Below the pieces are notes generated by a model. It made no database searches. It was not told where the DNA came from and was given only the letters and a program-made list of their open reading frames with translations. From assembly GCA_014656495.1 (NCBI GenBank), contig BNCN01000012.1:50086-114085 (forward strand): DNA of 64,000 nt. The letters are read 5' to 3'. The first letter of the stretch is position 1, and each line of letters starts with the position of its first letter. Position numbers and translations under genes: made by a program. This DNA is from Comamonas sp. KCTC 72670. GTDB taxonomy: Bacteria; Myxococcota; Myxococcia; Myxococcales; Myxococcaceae. Positions 1 through 8,634 of the stretch are shown here, in pieces.

Positions 1-164
1 CGATGGAAGCGCTGGAGGCGCAGCTCCCTCGCGCGTATTGGGTGGAGATCAACCGGCTGCTGGTGCCCTTCGGCAAACATGTCTGCACGGGCACGCGGCC
101 GAAGTGCTCCGCGTGTCCCGTGCTCGACTCCTGCCGTCAGGTGGGCGTGAAGGACGCGCGCTGA
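1..164 (+). CDS. nth: Endonuclease III, C-terminal fragment
   Basis: The 5' part lies outside the window. The visible 53 codons (reading frame from base 3) end with the iron-sulfur cluster loop of endonuclease III: four cysteines spaced C-x6-C-x2-C-x5-C in CTGTRPKCSACPVLDSC. The family is a bifunctional DNA glycosylase/AP lyase that removes oxidised pyrimidines in base-excision repair; the catalytic helix-hairpin-helix region is not visible here. The stop codon is 2 bases from the end of the convergent downstream gene. The cluster spacing makes the assignment firm. A MutY C-terminus would carry a similar cluster but would continue into a further domain, and this one stops after the cluster. 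Confidence 0.9.
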   Translation, partial: MEALEAQLPRAYWVEINRLLVPFGKHVCTGTRPKCSACPVLDSCRQVGVKDAR

Positions 165-166
165 CG

Positions 167-1441
167 CTACCGGTCCTGCCCCACGAGCTGCGTCGCCCGG
201 CGGGCCAGCCGCCGCCAGGGGTTGGTCCGGCCGCCATTCTCCAGCGTGATTTCCTTCGAGTGCCGCAGGTCCTTGGCCCAGCACCGCGCCAGCTTGCGAA
301 CGAAGGACGCGTCGTGAATGACGAGCGATCCCTCCTTCAACTTGTTGAGCGACAGCGAGTCCATGTTGGTGGAGCCCACGACGGCCAACCAGTCGTCCAC
401 GAGCAGCGTCTTCGAATGCATCATCGACGGCTGGTACTCCCAGACGCGCACGCCCGCGGCCAGCAGCCGCTCGTAGGTCGAACGCTGGGACGCGCGCATG
501 ATGGGCACGTCATGGCAGGGGCCGGGCCCCAGGATGCGAATCTCCACGCCCTGGCGGCACTTCTCCTCCAACTGCTCCAGAATCGCGTTGGGCGGTGAGA
601 AGTACGCGTTGGCAATCCAGATGCGCTCGCGCGCGGCGCCAATCACCACGCGAATCATGCGCTCCGCGTCGGTGAGGCCCAGCTTGCCCGCGCTGTCGAT
701 GAAGCCCGCCGAACAGGGCCCGCGTGCCTCCGGCTCGGGGAAGGCGCTGGGGGGAATCAACCCGCCGCCCGACTCCTGCCAGTGCCGGGAGAACGACAAC
801 TGCATGCGGCGCACCTCGGGCCCTTCGACCCGCAGGTGCGTGTCACGCCACTCGTCGGGCTTCAGGCCGTCGCCTTCCCACACCTTCCAGATGCCGAAGC
901 CGCCCGTGTAGCCGATGCGCCCGTCGACAATCACCAGCTTCTGGTGGCTGCGACCCAGCAGCCGCCCCAGCATCTTGCCCGCGAGCAGCCGGTAGTAGTG
1001 GACCTCCACCCCCGCGTCCGTGAGCACCTTCTCCACCTTCTGGTCGAAGTCCCGGTCGCCGCGAATCTCCTCGCTGCCCACCGGGTCCACCACCACGCGG
1101 CACTCGACGCCCGCCCGCGCGCGTTCGACCAGCGCCTCCACCACCCGGTCCGACAGCTCGCAGGGCCGCCAGATGTAGACGAGGACGTGGACGCTGCTGC
1201 GCGCGGCCCGGATGTCCTCCAGCATGCGTTCGAAGACGGCGCTGTTCTCCAGCAGCTCCAGGGAGTGTCCAGGCACCAACCCCACCCCCGTGGATTGGTA
1301 GAGCGCGAAGGAGAAGGCCTCGGGCCCCGGGGGCAACGTGAAGGGCCCCTGCATCTCATGGCGCGCGCGTTCGTCGCTGCCCGAGAAGCCCAGCGCACCG
1401 GGCTTGGGAATCAGGTCCTCCAGCTCCTGCATTTCATCCAT
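167..1441 (-). CDS. Phospholipase D family protein, cardiolipin synthase-like
   Basis: 424 residues with two phospholipase D active-site motifs of the form HxKxxxxD: HQKLVIVD starting at about residue 166 and HSKTLLVD at about 342, each followed by a Gly-rich or GSxN turn (GYTGG and GSTNMD). This pairing is typical of bacterial cardiolipin synthases of the ClsB/ClsC type, which transfer a phosphatidyl group between phosphatidylglycerol molecules or from another donor. No N-terminal membrane segment is evident, unlike ClsA. The start is the first ATG; a second in-frame ATG lies three codons later. The gene converges on nth and is divergent from the acyl-CoA oxidase gene. Enzyme family is firm; exact donor lipid is not visible from sequence. 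Confidence 0.88.
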   Translation of the reverse strand: MDEMQELEDLIPKPGALGFSGSDERARHEMQGPFTLPPGPEAFSFALYQSTGVGLVPGHSLELLENSAVFERMLEDIRAARSSVHVLVYIWRPCELSDRVVEALVERARAGVECRVVVDPVGSEEIRGDRDFDQKVEKVLTDAGVEVHYYRLLAGKMLGRLLGRSHQKLVIVDGRIGYTGGFGIWKVWEGDGLKPDEWRDTHLRVEGPEVRRMQLSFSRHWQESGGGLIPPSAFPEPEARGPCSAGFIDSAGKLGLTDAERMIRVVIGAARERIWIANAYFSPPNAILEQLEEKCRQGVEIRILGPGPCHDVPIMRASQRSTYERLLAAGVRVWEYQPSMMHSKTLLVDDWLAVVGSTNMDSLSLNKLKEGSLVIHDASFVRKLARCWAKDLRHSKEITLENGGRTNPWRRLARRATQLVGQDR

Positions 1442-1580
1442 ACGGGCAAGCTAGGGATGCCCCCCTTCACAGGGAATGGCGCGCCCGGCCGCCTGCCCGT
1501 GGAAGACACACGCTTCTCGTTGCCGCGCGGCGCCATGCTGGCCACACTGCGCCCGTCCTCTCAAGTCCAGGAGCGCCACC

Positions 1581-3914
1581 ATGGTGGATGACACCCGTCC
1601 GACAGCCCACGAGCTGCTGTCCCTTCCTCGCCTCGCGCCGCTCGTCCCCATGTTGTACGTGGCGTGGACGGACGGGGAGCTCACGCCGGAGGAGATTCGC
1701 GCCATGGGCACCGCCGCCCGCGCGCAGCCCTGGCTCGACCTGCGGGCCAACACCGTGCTGGCCCGCTGGCTGGACCCGCTCGTCCCGCCCAGCCCCGCCG
1801 AGTTGGCCCAGGTGCGCGAGCACATCCGCCGCACCGCGGAGCGCCTGTCCCATAGCGGACAGAAGAACCTCGCGGAGCTGGGCGCGCAGCTCGCCCAGGT
1901 GGGCAACGGCGACGAGGGCCTCCCCGCGCCCATGCCGGAGCTCACGCGCGCGTTGAACGAGCTGGAGGCGTCCCTGGGCGTCTCCGGCAGCGAGGCCGTG
2001 CGCTCGCTCGTCCCCGCCGCCTCGCCCAGCCGCGCCACGCCGCGCGCGCCCACGACCTTCGACCCGGAGGCCCTGCGCGCGGTGCTGGACCGCACGTACC
2101 CCGAGACGCGCGCCCAGGTGCGCCAGTGGCTGGCCGACCCGGCCTTCCGCTACACGGACACGCGCGACACCGGGAAGTACCGGGAGCAGGTGCTCACCTG
2201 GCTCAAGGCCCTGGCAGACCAGGGGCTGGGGCGCATCGCCTTCCCGAAGGACAACGAGACGCACTCGGACCTGGGGCCCTTCCTCACCGCGTTCGAGACG
2301 ATGGCCTATTTCGACCTGAGCCTGGTCATCAAGGCCGGAGTCCACTTCGGCCTCTTCGGCGCGAGCATCCTCTTCCTCGGCACGGAGAAGCACCACCAGA
2401 AGTACCTGCCCCGGGTGGCCTCGCTGGAGCTGCCCGGCTGCTTCGCCATGAGCGAGCTGGGCCACGGCTCCAACGTGCGCGACGTGGAGACGGTGGCGCG
2501 CTACGACGTGGAGACGGGCGAGTTCGTGGTGCACACGCCCACGGAGACGGCGCGCAAGGAGTGGATTGGCAACGCCGCCCGGCATGGCCGCATCGCCACC
2601 GTGTTCGCCCAGCTCGAGGTGGGCGGACGCGCGCTGGGCGTCCACGCGCTGCTGGTGCCGCTGCGCGATGAAGCCGGGCGCGTGCTGCCCGGGGTTCGCA
2701 TCGAGGACTGCGGCGAGAAGCTGGGCCTCAACGGCGTGGACAACGGCCGCATCTGGTTCCAGCACGTGCGCGTGCCGCGGGAGAACCTGCTGGACCGCTT
2801 CGGCCAGGTGACCGAGCAGGGCGAGTACGTCAGCTCCATCACCGGCGACTCGAAGCGCTTCTTCACCATGCTGGGCACGCTGGTGGCGGGCCGGGTGAGC
2901 GTGGCCGGCGCGGGGCTGAGCGCGGCCAAGAGCGGGCTCACCATCGCCATCCGCTACGGTGATTTGCGGCGCCAGTTCGGCCCCGCGGGCGACCAGGAGT
3001 TCCGCCTGCTGGACCACCAGGCCCACCAGCGGCGCCTGCTCAAGCCCCTGGCGAAGACGTACGCCATGGACTTCGCGCTCGAGTACCTCGTCGAGCGCTA
3101 CGTGAACCGCACCGAGGAGGACGCGCGCGAGGTGGAGTCGCTCGCCGCCGGCTTCAAGGCCTACAGCACCTGGCACACCACCGCCGTGCTCCAGGAAGCG
3201 CGCGAGGCGTGCGGCGGCCAGGGCTACCTGGAGGCGAACCGGCTGGCGGCGCTGAAGGCGGACACGGACGTGTTCACCACCTTCGAGGGCGACAACACGG
3301 TGCTGATGCAGCTGGTGGCCAAGGGCCTGCTCACGGGCTACCGGCAGCGCTTCGAGGACGACCGCGTCTTCGCCGTGCTGCGCATCCTGGCGGACCGGGC
3401 CACCAGCATGGTGGACCGCAACCCCTTCGCCGCGCGGCGCACCGACAGCGACCACCTGCGCGACAACGACTACCACCTGCGCGCGCTGCGCTTCCGCGAG
3501 GAGGAGCTGCTGGCCACCGTGTCCAAGCGCATCCGCAAGCGGCTGAGCGCGGGCGTGGAGGCCTTCGAGGCCTTCAACCAGGTCCAGGTCCACATGCTGG
3601 AGCTGGCCCACGCCCACGTGGAGCGGCTGGCGCTGGAGCAGTTCCTCAAGGGCGTGGCCGAGGTGAAGGACCCGGGCCTCAAGACGGTGCTGGGCCGCCT
3701 GTGCGACCTCTACGGCCTGTCCTGCCTGGAGGCCGCCAGCGGCTGGTTCCAGGAGCACGGGTGGCTGGAGGGCGCCAAGGCCAAGGCCATCCGCAAGGAG
3801 GTGACGCGGCTGTGCGCCGAGCTCCGCCCGGACGCCGTGGCGCTGGTGGACGCGTTTGGGATTCCAGACACCTGCCTCGCCGCGCCCATCGGCCTGGGCC
3901 ACCTGTCGCCATGA
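1581..3914 (+). CDS. Acyl-CoA dehydrogenase/oxidase with TerB-like N-terminal domain
   Basis: 777 residues. The part from about residue 160 to the end is an acyl-CoA oxidase/dehydrogenase: helical N-domain, central beta domain with FAMSELGHGSN and EWIGNAARHG, and the C-terminal four-helix region with CGGQGYLEANRL and FEGDNTVLMQLV, which position flavin and the catalytic base. This would carry out the first oxidation of fatty-acid beta-oxidation. Residues about 15-115 are a separate helical domain (LYVAWTDGELTPEEI) resembling the TerB/tellurite-resistance fold, followed by a Pro/Ala-rich linker to residue 160. Start chosen at ATG 1581 because AGGAG lies 7 bases upstream; the longer frame from 1476 lacks a ribosome site and has low-complexity residues. 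A strong hairpin follows at 3927. Confidence 0.9.
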   Translation: MVDDTRPTAHELLSLPRLAPLVPMLYVAWTDGELTPEEIRAMGTAARAQPWLDLRANTVLARWLDPLVPPSPAELAQVREHIRRTAERLSHSGQKNLAELGAQLAQVGNGDEGLPAPMPELTRALNELEASLGVSGSEAVRSLVPAASPSRATPRAPTTFDPEALRAVLDRTYPETRAQVRQWLADPAFRYTDTRDTGKYREQVLTWLKALADQGLGRIAFPKDNETHSDLGPFLTAFETMAYFDLSLVIKAGVHFGLFGASILFLGTEKHHQKYLPRVASLELPGCFAMSELGHGSNVRDVETVARYDVETGEFVVHTPTETARKEWIGNAARHGRIATVFAQLEVGGRALGVHALLVPLRDEAGRVLPGVRIEDCGEKLGLNGVDNGRIWFQHVRVPRENLLDRFGQVTEQGEYVSSITGDSKRFFTMLGTLVAGRVSVAGAGLSAAKSGLTIAIRYGDLRRQFGPAGDQEFRLLDHQAHQRRLLKPLAKTYAMDFALEYLVERYVNRTEEDAREVESLAAGFKAYSTWHTTAVLQEAREACGGQGYLEANRLAALKADTDVFTTFEGDNTVLMQLVAKGLLTGYRQRFEDDRVFAVLRILADRATSMVDRNPFAARRTDSDHLRDNDYHLRALRFREEELLATVSKRIRKRLSAGVEAFEAFNQVQVHMLELAHAHVERLALEQFLKGVAEVKDPGLKTVLGRLCDLYGLSCLEAASGWFQEHGWLEGAKAKAIRKEVTRLCAELRPDAVALVDAFGIPDTCLAAPIGLGHLSP

Positions 3915-3926
3915 GGTGAACGTTTC

Positions 3927-3954
3927 CAGGCAGGCGGGACTGACCGCCTGCCTG
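3927..3954 (+). terminator. Hairpin after the acyl-CoA oxidase gene
   Basis: Perfect 11-bp inverted repeat, CAGGCAGGCGG and CCGCCTGCCTG, separated by GACTGA, starting 12 bases after the stop of the oxidase gene and ending 24 bases before the next start. There is no T-tract, so it may act as an mRNA 3' stabiliser or weak terminator rather than a canonical one. Confidence 0.5.
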
Positions 3955-3978
3955 CCCCATGTGCAGCTTCGTGGGGCC

Positions 3979-4491
3979 ATGACACGACACGTGACATTTC
4001 TGATGTGTGCCCTCGGGTGGCTCGCGGGCTGCGCGACGATGTCTCCCGTGGAGCGCGCCGCGGCCCTGGAGGCCCAGAACAAGCAGCGGGTGCAGCAGCT
4101 CACCGAGGAGCTCTACAACCTGCGCAAGCTGGACCGCATCCCGGAGTACATCGCCGAGGACTTCGTGGACCGCTCCCACGGCGCGCCCGCCGGCGTGGTG
4201 GGACCGGCCGCCCTGCGCCAGCAGGCCGAGGCCAGCTTCCAGGCCTTCCCCGACCTGAAGTTCGACATCCTCCACCTGGTGGCGGACGGCGACCTGGTGC
4301 TGGTGCACTGGCAGGCCGCGGGTCCGGACCCGAAGCACCTGGACCCGACCGGCGAGCCCCAGTCGCTCCTGCTCCAGGGGCACTCCCTGTACCGCCTGCG
4401 CGACGGCAAGGTGGTGGAGGCGTGGGACATCTCCGACCGACTCTCGCCGCTGCTCCAGCGCGGCTACAAGGTGGTGCCGCCCACGCTGTAG
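3979..4491 (+). CDS. Lipoprotein with SnoaL/NTF2-like polyketide-cyclase fold
   Basis: 170 residues. A short signal peptide ends in the lipobox LAGC at residue 15, so it should be lipidated and exported. The mature part reads as a SnoaL-like (ester cyclase/NTF2) domain: a helix rich in Glu/Gln, then DFVDRSHG, a segment typical of SnoaL proteins (FPDLKFDILHLVADGDLVLVHW), and the closing strand with AWDISDRL. SnoaL-like proteins are small alpha-beta barrels; many are enzymes on ring systems but many have no known reaction. Start ATG 3979 is chosen because it gives the lipobox directly; the frame is open further upstream without a plausible signal. The gene lies 3 bases from the convergent repeat-protein gene. 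Confidence 0.8.
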   Translation: MTRHVTFLMCALGWLAGCATMSPVERAAALEAQNKQRVQQLTEELYNLRKLDRIPEYIAEDFVDRSHGAPAGVVGPAALRQQAEASFQAFPDLKFDILHLVADGDLVLVHWQAAGPDPKHLDPTGEPQSLLLQGHSLYRLRDGKVVEAWDISDRLSPLLQRGYKVVPPTL

Positions 4492-4494
4492 CCG

Positions 4495-5118
4495 CTACCC
4501 GCCCGGCGCGCGGAAGACCTCGCCGTCCTGGCCCTCCACGAACAGGCTGGCGCCATCCGACGGCGAGACGCGGAGCGCCACGCGCGGCAGCCCCTTGCGG
4601 TCTCTCAGCACCAGGCCGGGCGAGCCATGCTCGTCCGCGCCCAGGATGGCCCGGGGGCGCCCGTCCGCGTCCGACAGCTCCAGGCGGGACGAGCCGTCCA
4701 CCTGGAGGCCCACGGCGAACAGCTCCCCGCCGCCCGGCTTGGACAGCGTCAGGCGCGGCGCCTCGTCCGAGTACACCATCAGCTCCGCCAGGGACTGGCC
4801 GTCCGCGGTGGAGAAACGGAGCCGGGGCGCGCCATCCTCGCCCACGCCGAGCAGCGCCCGGGGCCGGCCCTCGCCGTCCCGCAGCACCAGGCCCGCGTTG
4901 CCCTGCGCATCCGTGTCCAACGTGGCCCGCGTCTGGCCGCGCGCGTCCGTCAGCACCAGGCGCGACGTCACCAGGGTGCCAGCCGACACGCCCTCTCCCG
5001 GCAGCGCCGCCACCCCCAGGCCCAGGCCCGCGAGCGCGAGCGCCGCGAAGGTGAGTCCCTGCCAGAGCCGGCAACGGCGCTCCAGCCGCGCCATCCGTGT
5101 TTCGAGCGAGTCGTCCAT
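4495..5118 (-). CDS. Membrane-anchored protein of six tandem 23-residue repeats
   Basis: 207 residues, no recognised family. It begins with a charged amphipathic helix (residues 1-18), then one hydrophobic segment (about 21-40) that is a membrane anchor or uncleaved signal. Residues 54-191 are six contiguous units of exactly 23 residues, followed by a partial seventh. Each unit starts with an alternating strand (LVLTD, LVLRD, LRFST, LTLSK, LELSD, LVLRD), then G-x-x-R-A and a second short strand, then Asp/Gly before the next unit. Alternating strands with Gly/Asp turns suggest a beta-solenoid or stacked beta-hairpin outside the membrane. Start ATG 5118 has AGGAGG 7 bases upstream; an earlier frame start at 5145 has none. 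Divergent from the M48 protease gene. Confidence 0.75.
   Translation of the reverse strand: MDDSLETRMARLERRCRLWQGLTFAALALAGLGLGVAALPGEGVSAGTLVTSRLVLTDARGQTRATLDTDAQGNAGLVLRDGEGRPRALLGVGEDGAPRLRFSTADGQSLAELMVYSDEAPRLTLSKPGGGELFAVGLQVDGSSRLELSDADGRPRAILGADEHGSPGLVLRDRKGLPRVALRVSPSDGASLFVEGQDGEVFRAPGG
4546..4959 (-). repeat. Six in-frame units encoding a 23-residue repeat
   Basis: Protein-level tandem repeat with an exact 69-base period covering residues 54-191 of the anchored protein. Units 1, 2, 5 and 6 share L-x-L-x-D-x-x-G-x-x-R-x-x-L; units 3 and 4 are the most diverged. The DNA is diverged enough that the period is visible mainly after translation. Confidence 0.75.
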
Positions 5119-5268
5119 TCGAGAGCCTCCTTCTCCAGGGCACAAGCTAACGGATGTGACGCCCGGGCGCGCGCCCGACTGTCCACCAGTGACGCAACGC
5201 CGACAACGGACGTGGTCGCTCCGCCGCTCGTGCCCTACCTGGGCATGCAGTCCCTTCAGGAAGGCCCC

Positions 5269-6705
5269 ATGACCTCACGCCTCAGGCTGCTGCCACTGCT
5301 GGCCCTGCTCTCCGTGACGACCTGCGTGCGAAACCCCGCAACGGGCAAACGCATGCTGTCGCTCGTGTCCCAGAACGATGAAATCGCCCTGGGCAAACAG
5401 AGCGCGGAGGAGGTCCGTGGGTCCATTGGCCTCATCCAGGAGCCCAAGGTCCAGGACTACGTCGCCCGGGTGGGCCTGCCCATGGCCAAGGCGTCCGAGC
5501 GGCCCGAGCTGCCGTGGACCGTGCAGGCCGTGGACGACCCGGTGGTGAACGCCTTCGCCCTCCCCGGGGGCCCCGTGTTCGTCACGCGCGGCCTGCTCAC
5601 GGCGCTCAACTCCGAGGCGGAGCTGGCCTCCGTGCTGGGACACGAGGTCGCCCACATCACCGCGCGGCACTCGGTGGAGCAGCTCTCCCAGGCGCAGCTC
5701 GCGCAGGCGGGCCTCTTGCTGGGCAGCGTGCTGAGCGAGGACGTGGCCCGCTTCGGGGGCCTGGCCGCCGCGGGCCTCCAGTTGCTGTTCCTCAAGTACG
5801 GCCGCGACGACGAGCGCCAGGCGGACGAGCTGGGCTTCAAGTACATGCTCAACGCCGGCTACGACGTGCGCGCCGCCGCCAACGTCTTCGCCACGCTGGA
5901 CCGCGTGGGCAAGGCCGCGGGCGGACAGAGCCTGCCCGCGTGGCTGTCCACCCACCCGGACCCAGGCGACCGCGTGAAGGCCGCGCAGGAGCGCGCCGCG
6001 AAGGCGAACGTGGACTTCAAGACGCTCAAGGACGGCCGGGAGGAATACCTCGCCCTGCTCCAGGGCATGGCCTACGGCGACGACCCGCGGCAGGGCTTCT
6101 TCCGGGGCAACGTCTTCATGCACCCCGGCCTGCGCTTCCAGCTCACCTTCCCGCAGGGGTGGAAGACGGCGAACCAGCCGCAGCAGGTGGCGGGCATCAG
6201 CCCCCAGGAGGACGCAATCGTCGGGCTGGTGCCCACCGGGAACATCGCGCCCCAAGAGGCGATGCAGCGCTTCATGGCGCAGGAGGGCATCCAGCCCGCC
6301 AGCGCCGCGCCCGCGGGGTTTCCTCCGGGCGCCGCGTTCTTCCAGGCGCAGACGCAGCAAGGCGTCATCGCGGGGGTCACCGCCTTCGTGACCCAGGGTG
6401 GCACCACGCTCCAGCTCCTGGGCTACACCGGGGCGCAGCAGTTGCCCGCGTACGAGGACGCCTTCCGCGCCACCTTCGCCAGCTTCGGCGAACTGACGGA
6501 CGCCTCGGCGCTGGCCGTCCAGCCCGCGCGGATTGAACTGGCGAAAATCGCATCCCCCATGACGCTGCAGGAGTTCAACGCGCAGAACCCGTCCACCATC
6601 TCCGTGGAGGAGCTGGCCATCATCAACGGCGTCCAGCCCGGGGACACGCTGCCCGCGGGCCGGACGGTGAAGCGCGTGACGGGCGGGGTGAAGTCCACGC
6701 CCTGA
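5269..6705 (+). CDS. M48 family metalloprotease, periplasmic lipoprotein-like
   Basis: 478 residues. A signal peptide runs to about residue 18 and is followed by Cys19 in VTTC, an atypical lipobox (Thr at -1). The zinc site HEVAH is at 125-129 within LGHEVAHITARHS, and the third ligand is in ERQADELG, the M48 ExxAD pattern. The peptidase is BepA/LoiP-like: it probably degrades misassembled outer-membrane proteins in the periplasm. After about residue 270 comes a domain of mixed strands, and the last 50 residues (NAQNPSTISVEELA, GVQPGDTLPAG) resemble the secretion-linked M48 C-terminal or LysM-like motif. Start ATG 5269 has AGGAAGG just upstream and gives the signal peptide directly. It converges on the outer-membrane barrel gene through a 10-bp hairpin. 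Confidence 0.9.
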   Translation: MTSRLRLLPLLALLSVTTCVRNPATGKRMLSLVSQNDEIALGKQSAEEVRGSIGLIQEPKVQDYVARVGLPMAKASERPELPWTVQAVDDPVVNAFALPGGPVFVTRGLLTALNSEAELASVLGHEVAHITARHSVEQLSQAQLAQAGLLLGSVLSEDVARFGGLAAAGLQLLFLKYGRDDERQADELGFKYMLNAGYDVRAAANVFATLDRVGKAAGGQSLPAWLSTHPDPGDRVKAAQERAAKANVDFKTLKDGREEYLALLQGMAYGDDPRQGFFRGNVFMHPGLRFQLTFPQGWKTANQPQQVAGISPQEDAIVGLVPTGNIAPQEAMQRFMAQEGIQPASAAPAGFPPGAAFFQAQTQQGVIAGVTAFVTQGGTTLQLLGYTGAQQLPAYEDAFRATFASFGELTDASALAVQPARIELAKIASPMTLQEFNAQNPSTISVEELAIINGVQPGDTLPAGRTVKRVTGGVKSTP

Positions 6706-6707
6706 GC

Positions 6708-6736
6708 CGGGCTCCGGCGGGGGACACCGGAGCCCG
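6708..6736. terminator. Bidirectional hairpin between convergent genes
   Basis: Perfect 10-bp stem, CGGGCTCCGG and CCGGAGCCCG, with a 9-base loop, filling the 40-base gap between the stop codons of the M48 protease gene (plus) and the beta-barrel gene (minus). No T-tract on either side. Confidence 0.55.
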
Positions 6737-6745
6737 AGGTGCCAC

Positions 6746-7546
6746 TCAGTAGTCGATGTTGTCGTCGCCGCGCTCGGACGCGCGGTAGACGTCATCCGAA
6801 CGGCCCTGCTGGCGGTCCGTCTCCTCCACGTAGTCGGAGGGGTTGGCGTCGGTGTTGCGCCGGATGGGGCGGCCCGCACCGAACAGGAAGCCCAGCTTGA
6901 ACTGCGCGAAGCCGCCGTTGAAGCCCGCGGCGAAGTCCGCGCCGGAGCCGTCCACCTTCCCAACCAGGGGGAAGGAGATGCCCACTTCAGGCATTACCCG
7001 GAGGCCGTTGGAGACGCGGAGCGCATAGCCCAACGAGCCACCCGCGCTGAGGAGGTTGACGCCACCAAACCGCGTGTAGATGACGCGAGGTCCCAGCACC
7101 AGCTCGGAGCCGCCATCCGTCTTGAAGCCCACTAGCAGCGGGAGGGCCACATTCACATATCTCGTCGAAATGCCCTCGTCCTCGTCGCCCATGGTGATGG
7201 ACGCCCCTGAGATGGACGGGGCCAGGGAGATGGCAAGGTCCGGGTCATTCGGTTGCGTCAGCAACACCTTGGTTTGCAGCTCGGCCAGGGAGAACCCCAC
7301 TCGCGCGCCCACATCCACCCGCTCTGACACACCGTAGCGAAGCGCCATGTCGAAGTGAGGCATGACGACCCCTGCTGTAGCGCTGTCGCCCCCCAGGACC
7401 GCCGCCCCCAGCGCCCCCGGCTCGATGGCGAACTGGAAGCGTCCCGCCCCCAGCGTGTCCGCCGTCTGGACATGGCTCATCGACGCACAACCCGACCCAA
7501 ACACGGCCATCAATCCAAATACAACAGTAACAACATGGCGAAGCAT
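6746..7546 (-). CDS. Predicted outer-membrane beta-barrel protein with lipobox
   Basis: 266 residues, not assigned to a named family. The N-terminus is a signal peptide with lipobox FGSGC at residue 20. The body alternates hydrophobic and polar residues with frequent Gly and aromatic ends (RYVNVALPLLVGF, LVLGPRVIYTRFG, GFAQFKLGFLFGAG), the usual look of a small outer-membrane beta-barrel. A polar tail rich in Asp, Arg and Gln follows (last 45 residues). Start ATG 7546 is supported by GGAGG a few bases upstream; a TTG in frame at 7558 is less likely. It may be a barrel of the OmpW or DUF3187 kind, but the sequence does not decide. Confidence 0.7.
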   Translation of the reverse strand: MLRHVVTVVFGLMAVFGSGCASMSHVQTADTLGAGRFQFAIEPGALGAAVLGGDSATAGVVMPHFDMALRYGVSERVDVGARVGFSLAELQTKVLLTQPNDPDLAISLAPSISGASITMGDEDEGISTRYVNVALPLLVGFKTDGGSELVLGPRVIYTRFGGVNLLSAGGSLGYALRVSNGLRVMPEVGISFPLVGKVDGSGADFAAGFNGGFAQFKLGFLFGAGRPIRRNTDANPSDYVEETDRQQGRSDDVYRASERGDDNIDY

Positions 7547-7680
7547 GTTCCCCTCCAAAGCCTTTCATTCCGTTCTGGAACGTGGCGGGAGGAATGGACG
7601 TCGAACGGAATCGAACATTCACACTGAATCATCCGAAACCGGATTTTTCCGGGGCGGGCGGGCGGCGCATCATGCGGGGT

Positions 7681-8136
7681 ATGAGCCCCCACGAACGCGA
7701 GCAGCTGACGACGGCCTACACAGCGACGCGCTACGTCATCCGCCCCCATCCCAGCACGGGGGGCGTCGAGCAAATCCTGCGAGCGGGCGCCCTGCACCCG
7801 GCCCTGGACGCAACGCTTGCGGCCCGCGGCCACCGGGAGTGGGCCTTCCTGACGGCGTGGAACCCCGGCTCGCAATGGCGAAGCGACGAGGAGAACCGCC
7901 GCGCGCAGGAGCGGCTGGTCGCGCAGCTCGTCGCGGGCGGCTGGGCGGTGGCCTCCGCGCTGGGCGAAGCGGATGACGGCAGCTGGTGCGAACAGAGCCT
8001 CTTCGTCCCCGGCCTGCCCCGCGAGGAGGCCGCGCGCTTCGGACGCGCCTACGGCCAGGTGGCCGTCCTCGTGGGACGCACGGGCGGGCAGGCGGAGCTG
8101 CTGTTCTGCGAGGAGGCCCACGCTCCGGCGCCGTGA
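7681..8136 (+). CDS. DUF3293 domain protein
   Basis: 151 residues, cytoplasmic, no signal peptide. It has the DUF3293 pattern: an N-terminal AYTATRYVI, then AFLTAWNPGSQ with the conserved Asn-Pro after the Ala-x-x-Thr-Ala-x-Asn core, and a late FGRAYGQVAVLV. The family is small and widespread in proteobacteria with no established function. Start ATG 7681 is preferred, although ATG 7672 is in frame three codons earlier; GGGG upstream is the only ribosome-site candidate. Divergent from the barrel gene, convergent with the next lipoprotein gene. Confidence 0.78.
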   Translation: MSPHEREQLTTAYTATRYVIRPHPSTGGVEQILRAGALHPALDATLAARGHREWAFLTAWNPGSQWRSDEENRRAQERLVAQLVAGGWAVASALGEADDGSWCEQSLFVPGLPREEAARFGRAYGQVAVLVGRTGGQAELLFCEEAHAPAP

Positions 8137-8211
8137 CGCCTCACCGGGCCCTCGGGCGGGTCATCGGGCGCCCAGGTGGGCCGGCTCACGCGACGCCCGA
8201 CGTCCTCCCGC

Positions 8212-8634
8212 TCAGGGAATAGGGCCCCGGGGCGTGCCCGCGGCCGGCACCGAGGCGCCACTGCCACCCACGGCGGCATCCCCCATGTTCTCCGGGATGA
8301 TGTCCAGCTCGCGGGCGTTGATGACCCGGCGCGCCAGCTCGTCGAACTCGACCTCCAGGATGCGGCCGGGCTGGTCCGCGAGGCCGAAGCGGATGCGCCA
8401 GAAGTTGGGGCGTATCTCCACCGCCTCCCCGGCCTCCGCCAGGACCAGCGAGTTGTTGCGGGCGTATTCCTCTCCCGCCTGGACGACGTCCCGGGCGCCC
8501 AGCTCCGTCTGCACGGCGGCCGAGCTGGGAGGCGCGGGGGGACGTCCGGTGGGGCCCGTCGCGCAGGCCATGGAGGCCAGGATGGCGCCGGACAAGAGGA
8601 ACCGGGGGACGATGCGGAATCGGATCGGCGTCAT
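8212..8634 (-). CDS. Small lipoprotein of unknown function
   Basis: 140 residues. Signal peptide with positively charged start (MTPIRFRIVPR) and lipobox ASMAC at residue 23, then a Pro/Ser-rich spacer. The remaining 90 residues form a compact domain: ARDVVQAGEEYARNNSLVLAEAGEAVEIRPNFWRIRFGL with no recognisable catalytic residues, followed by a Gly/Pro-rich tail. I do not recognise it. The start at 8634 is the first ATG that gives a normal signal peptide; no strong ribosome site precedes it. Located 152 bases after clpP on the same strand. Confidence 0.7.
   Translation of the reverse strand: MTPIRFRIVPRFLLSGAILASMACATGPTGRPPAPPSSAAVQTELGARDVVQAGEEYARNNSLVLAEAGEAVEIRPNFWRIRFGLADQPGRILEVEFDELARRVINARELDIIPENMGDAAVGGSGASVPAAGTPRGPIP

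Noticed and set aside
1467..4103. Long minus-strand open frame opposite the acyl-CoA oxidase gene
   Set aside because: It is read from the complement of a clear gene. High GC at codon third positions suppresses stop codons in the opposite frame, and the translation has no domain features.
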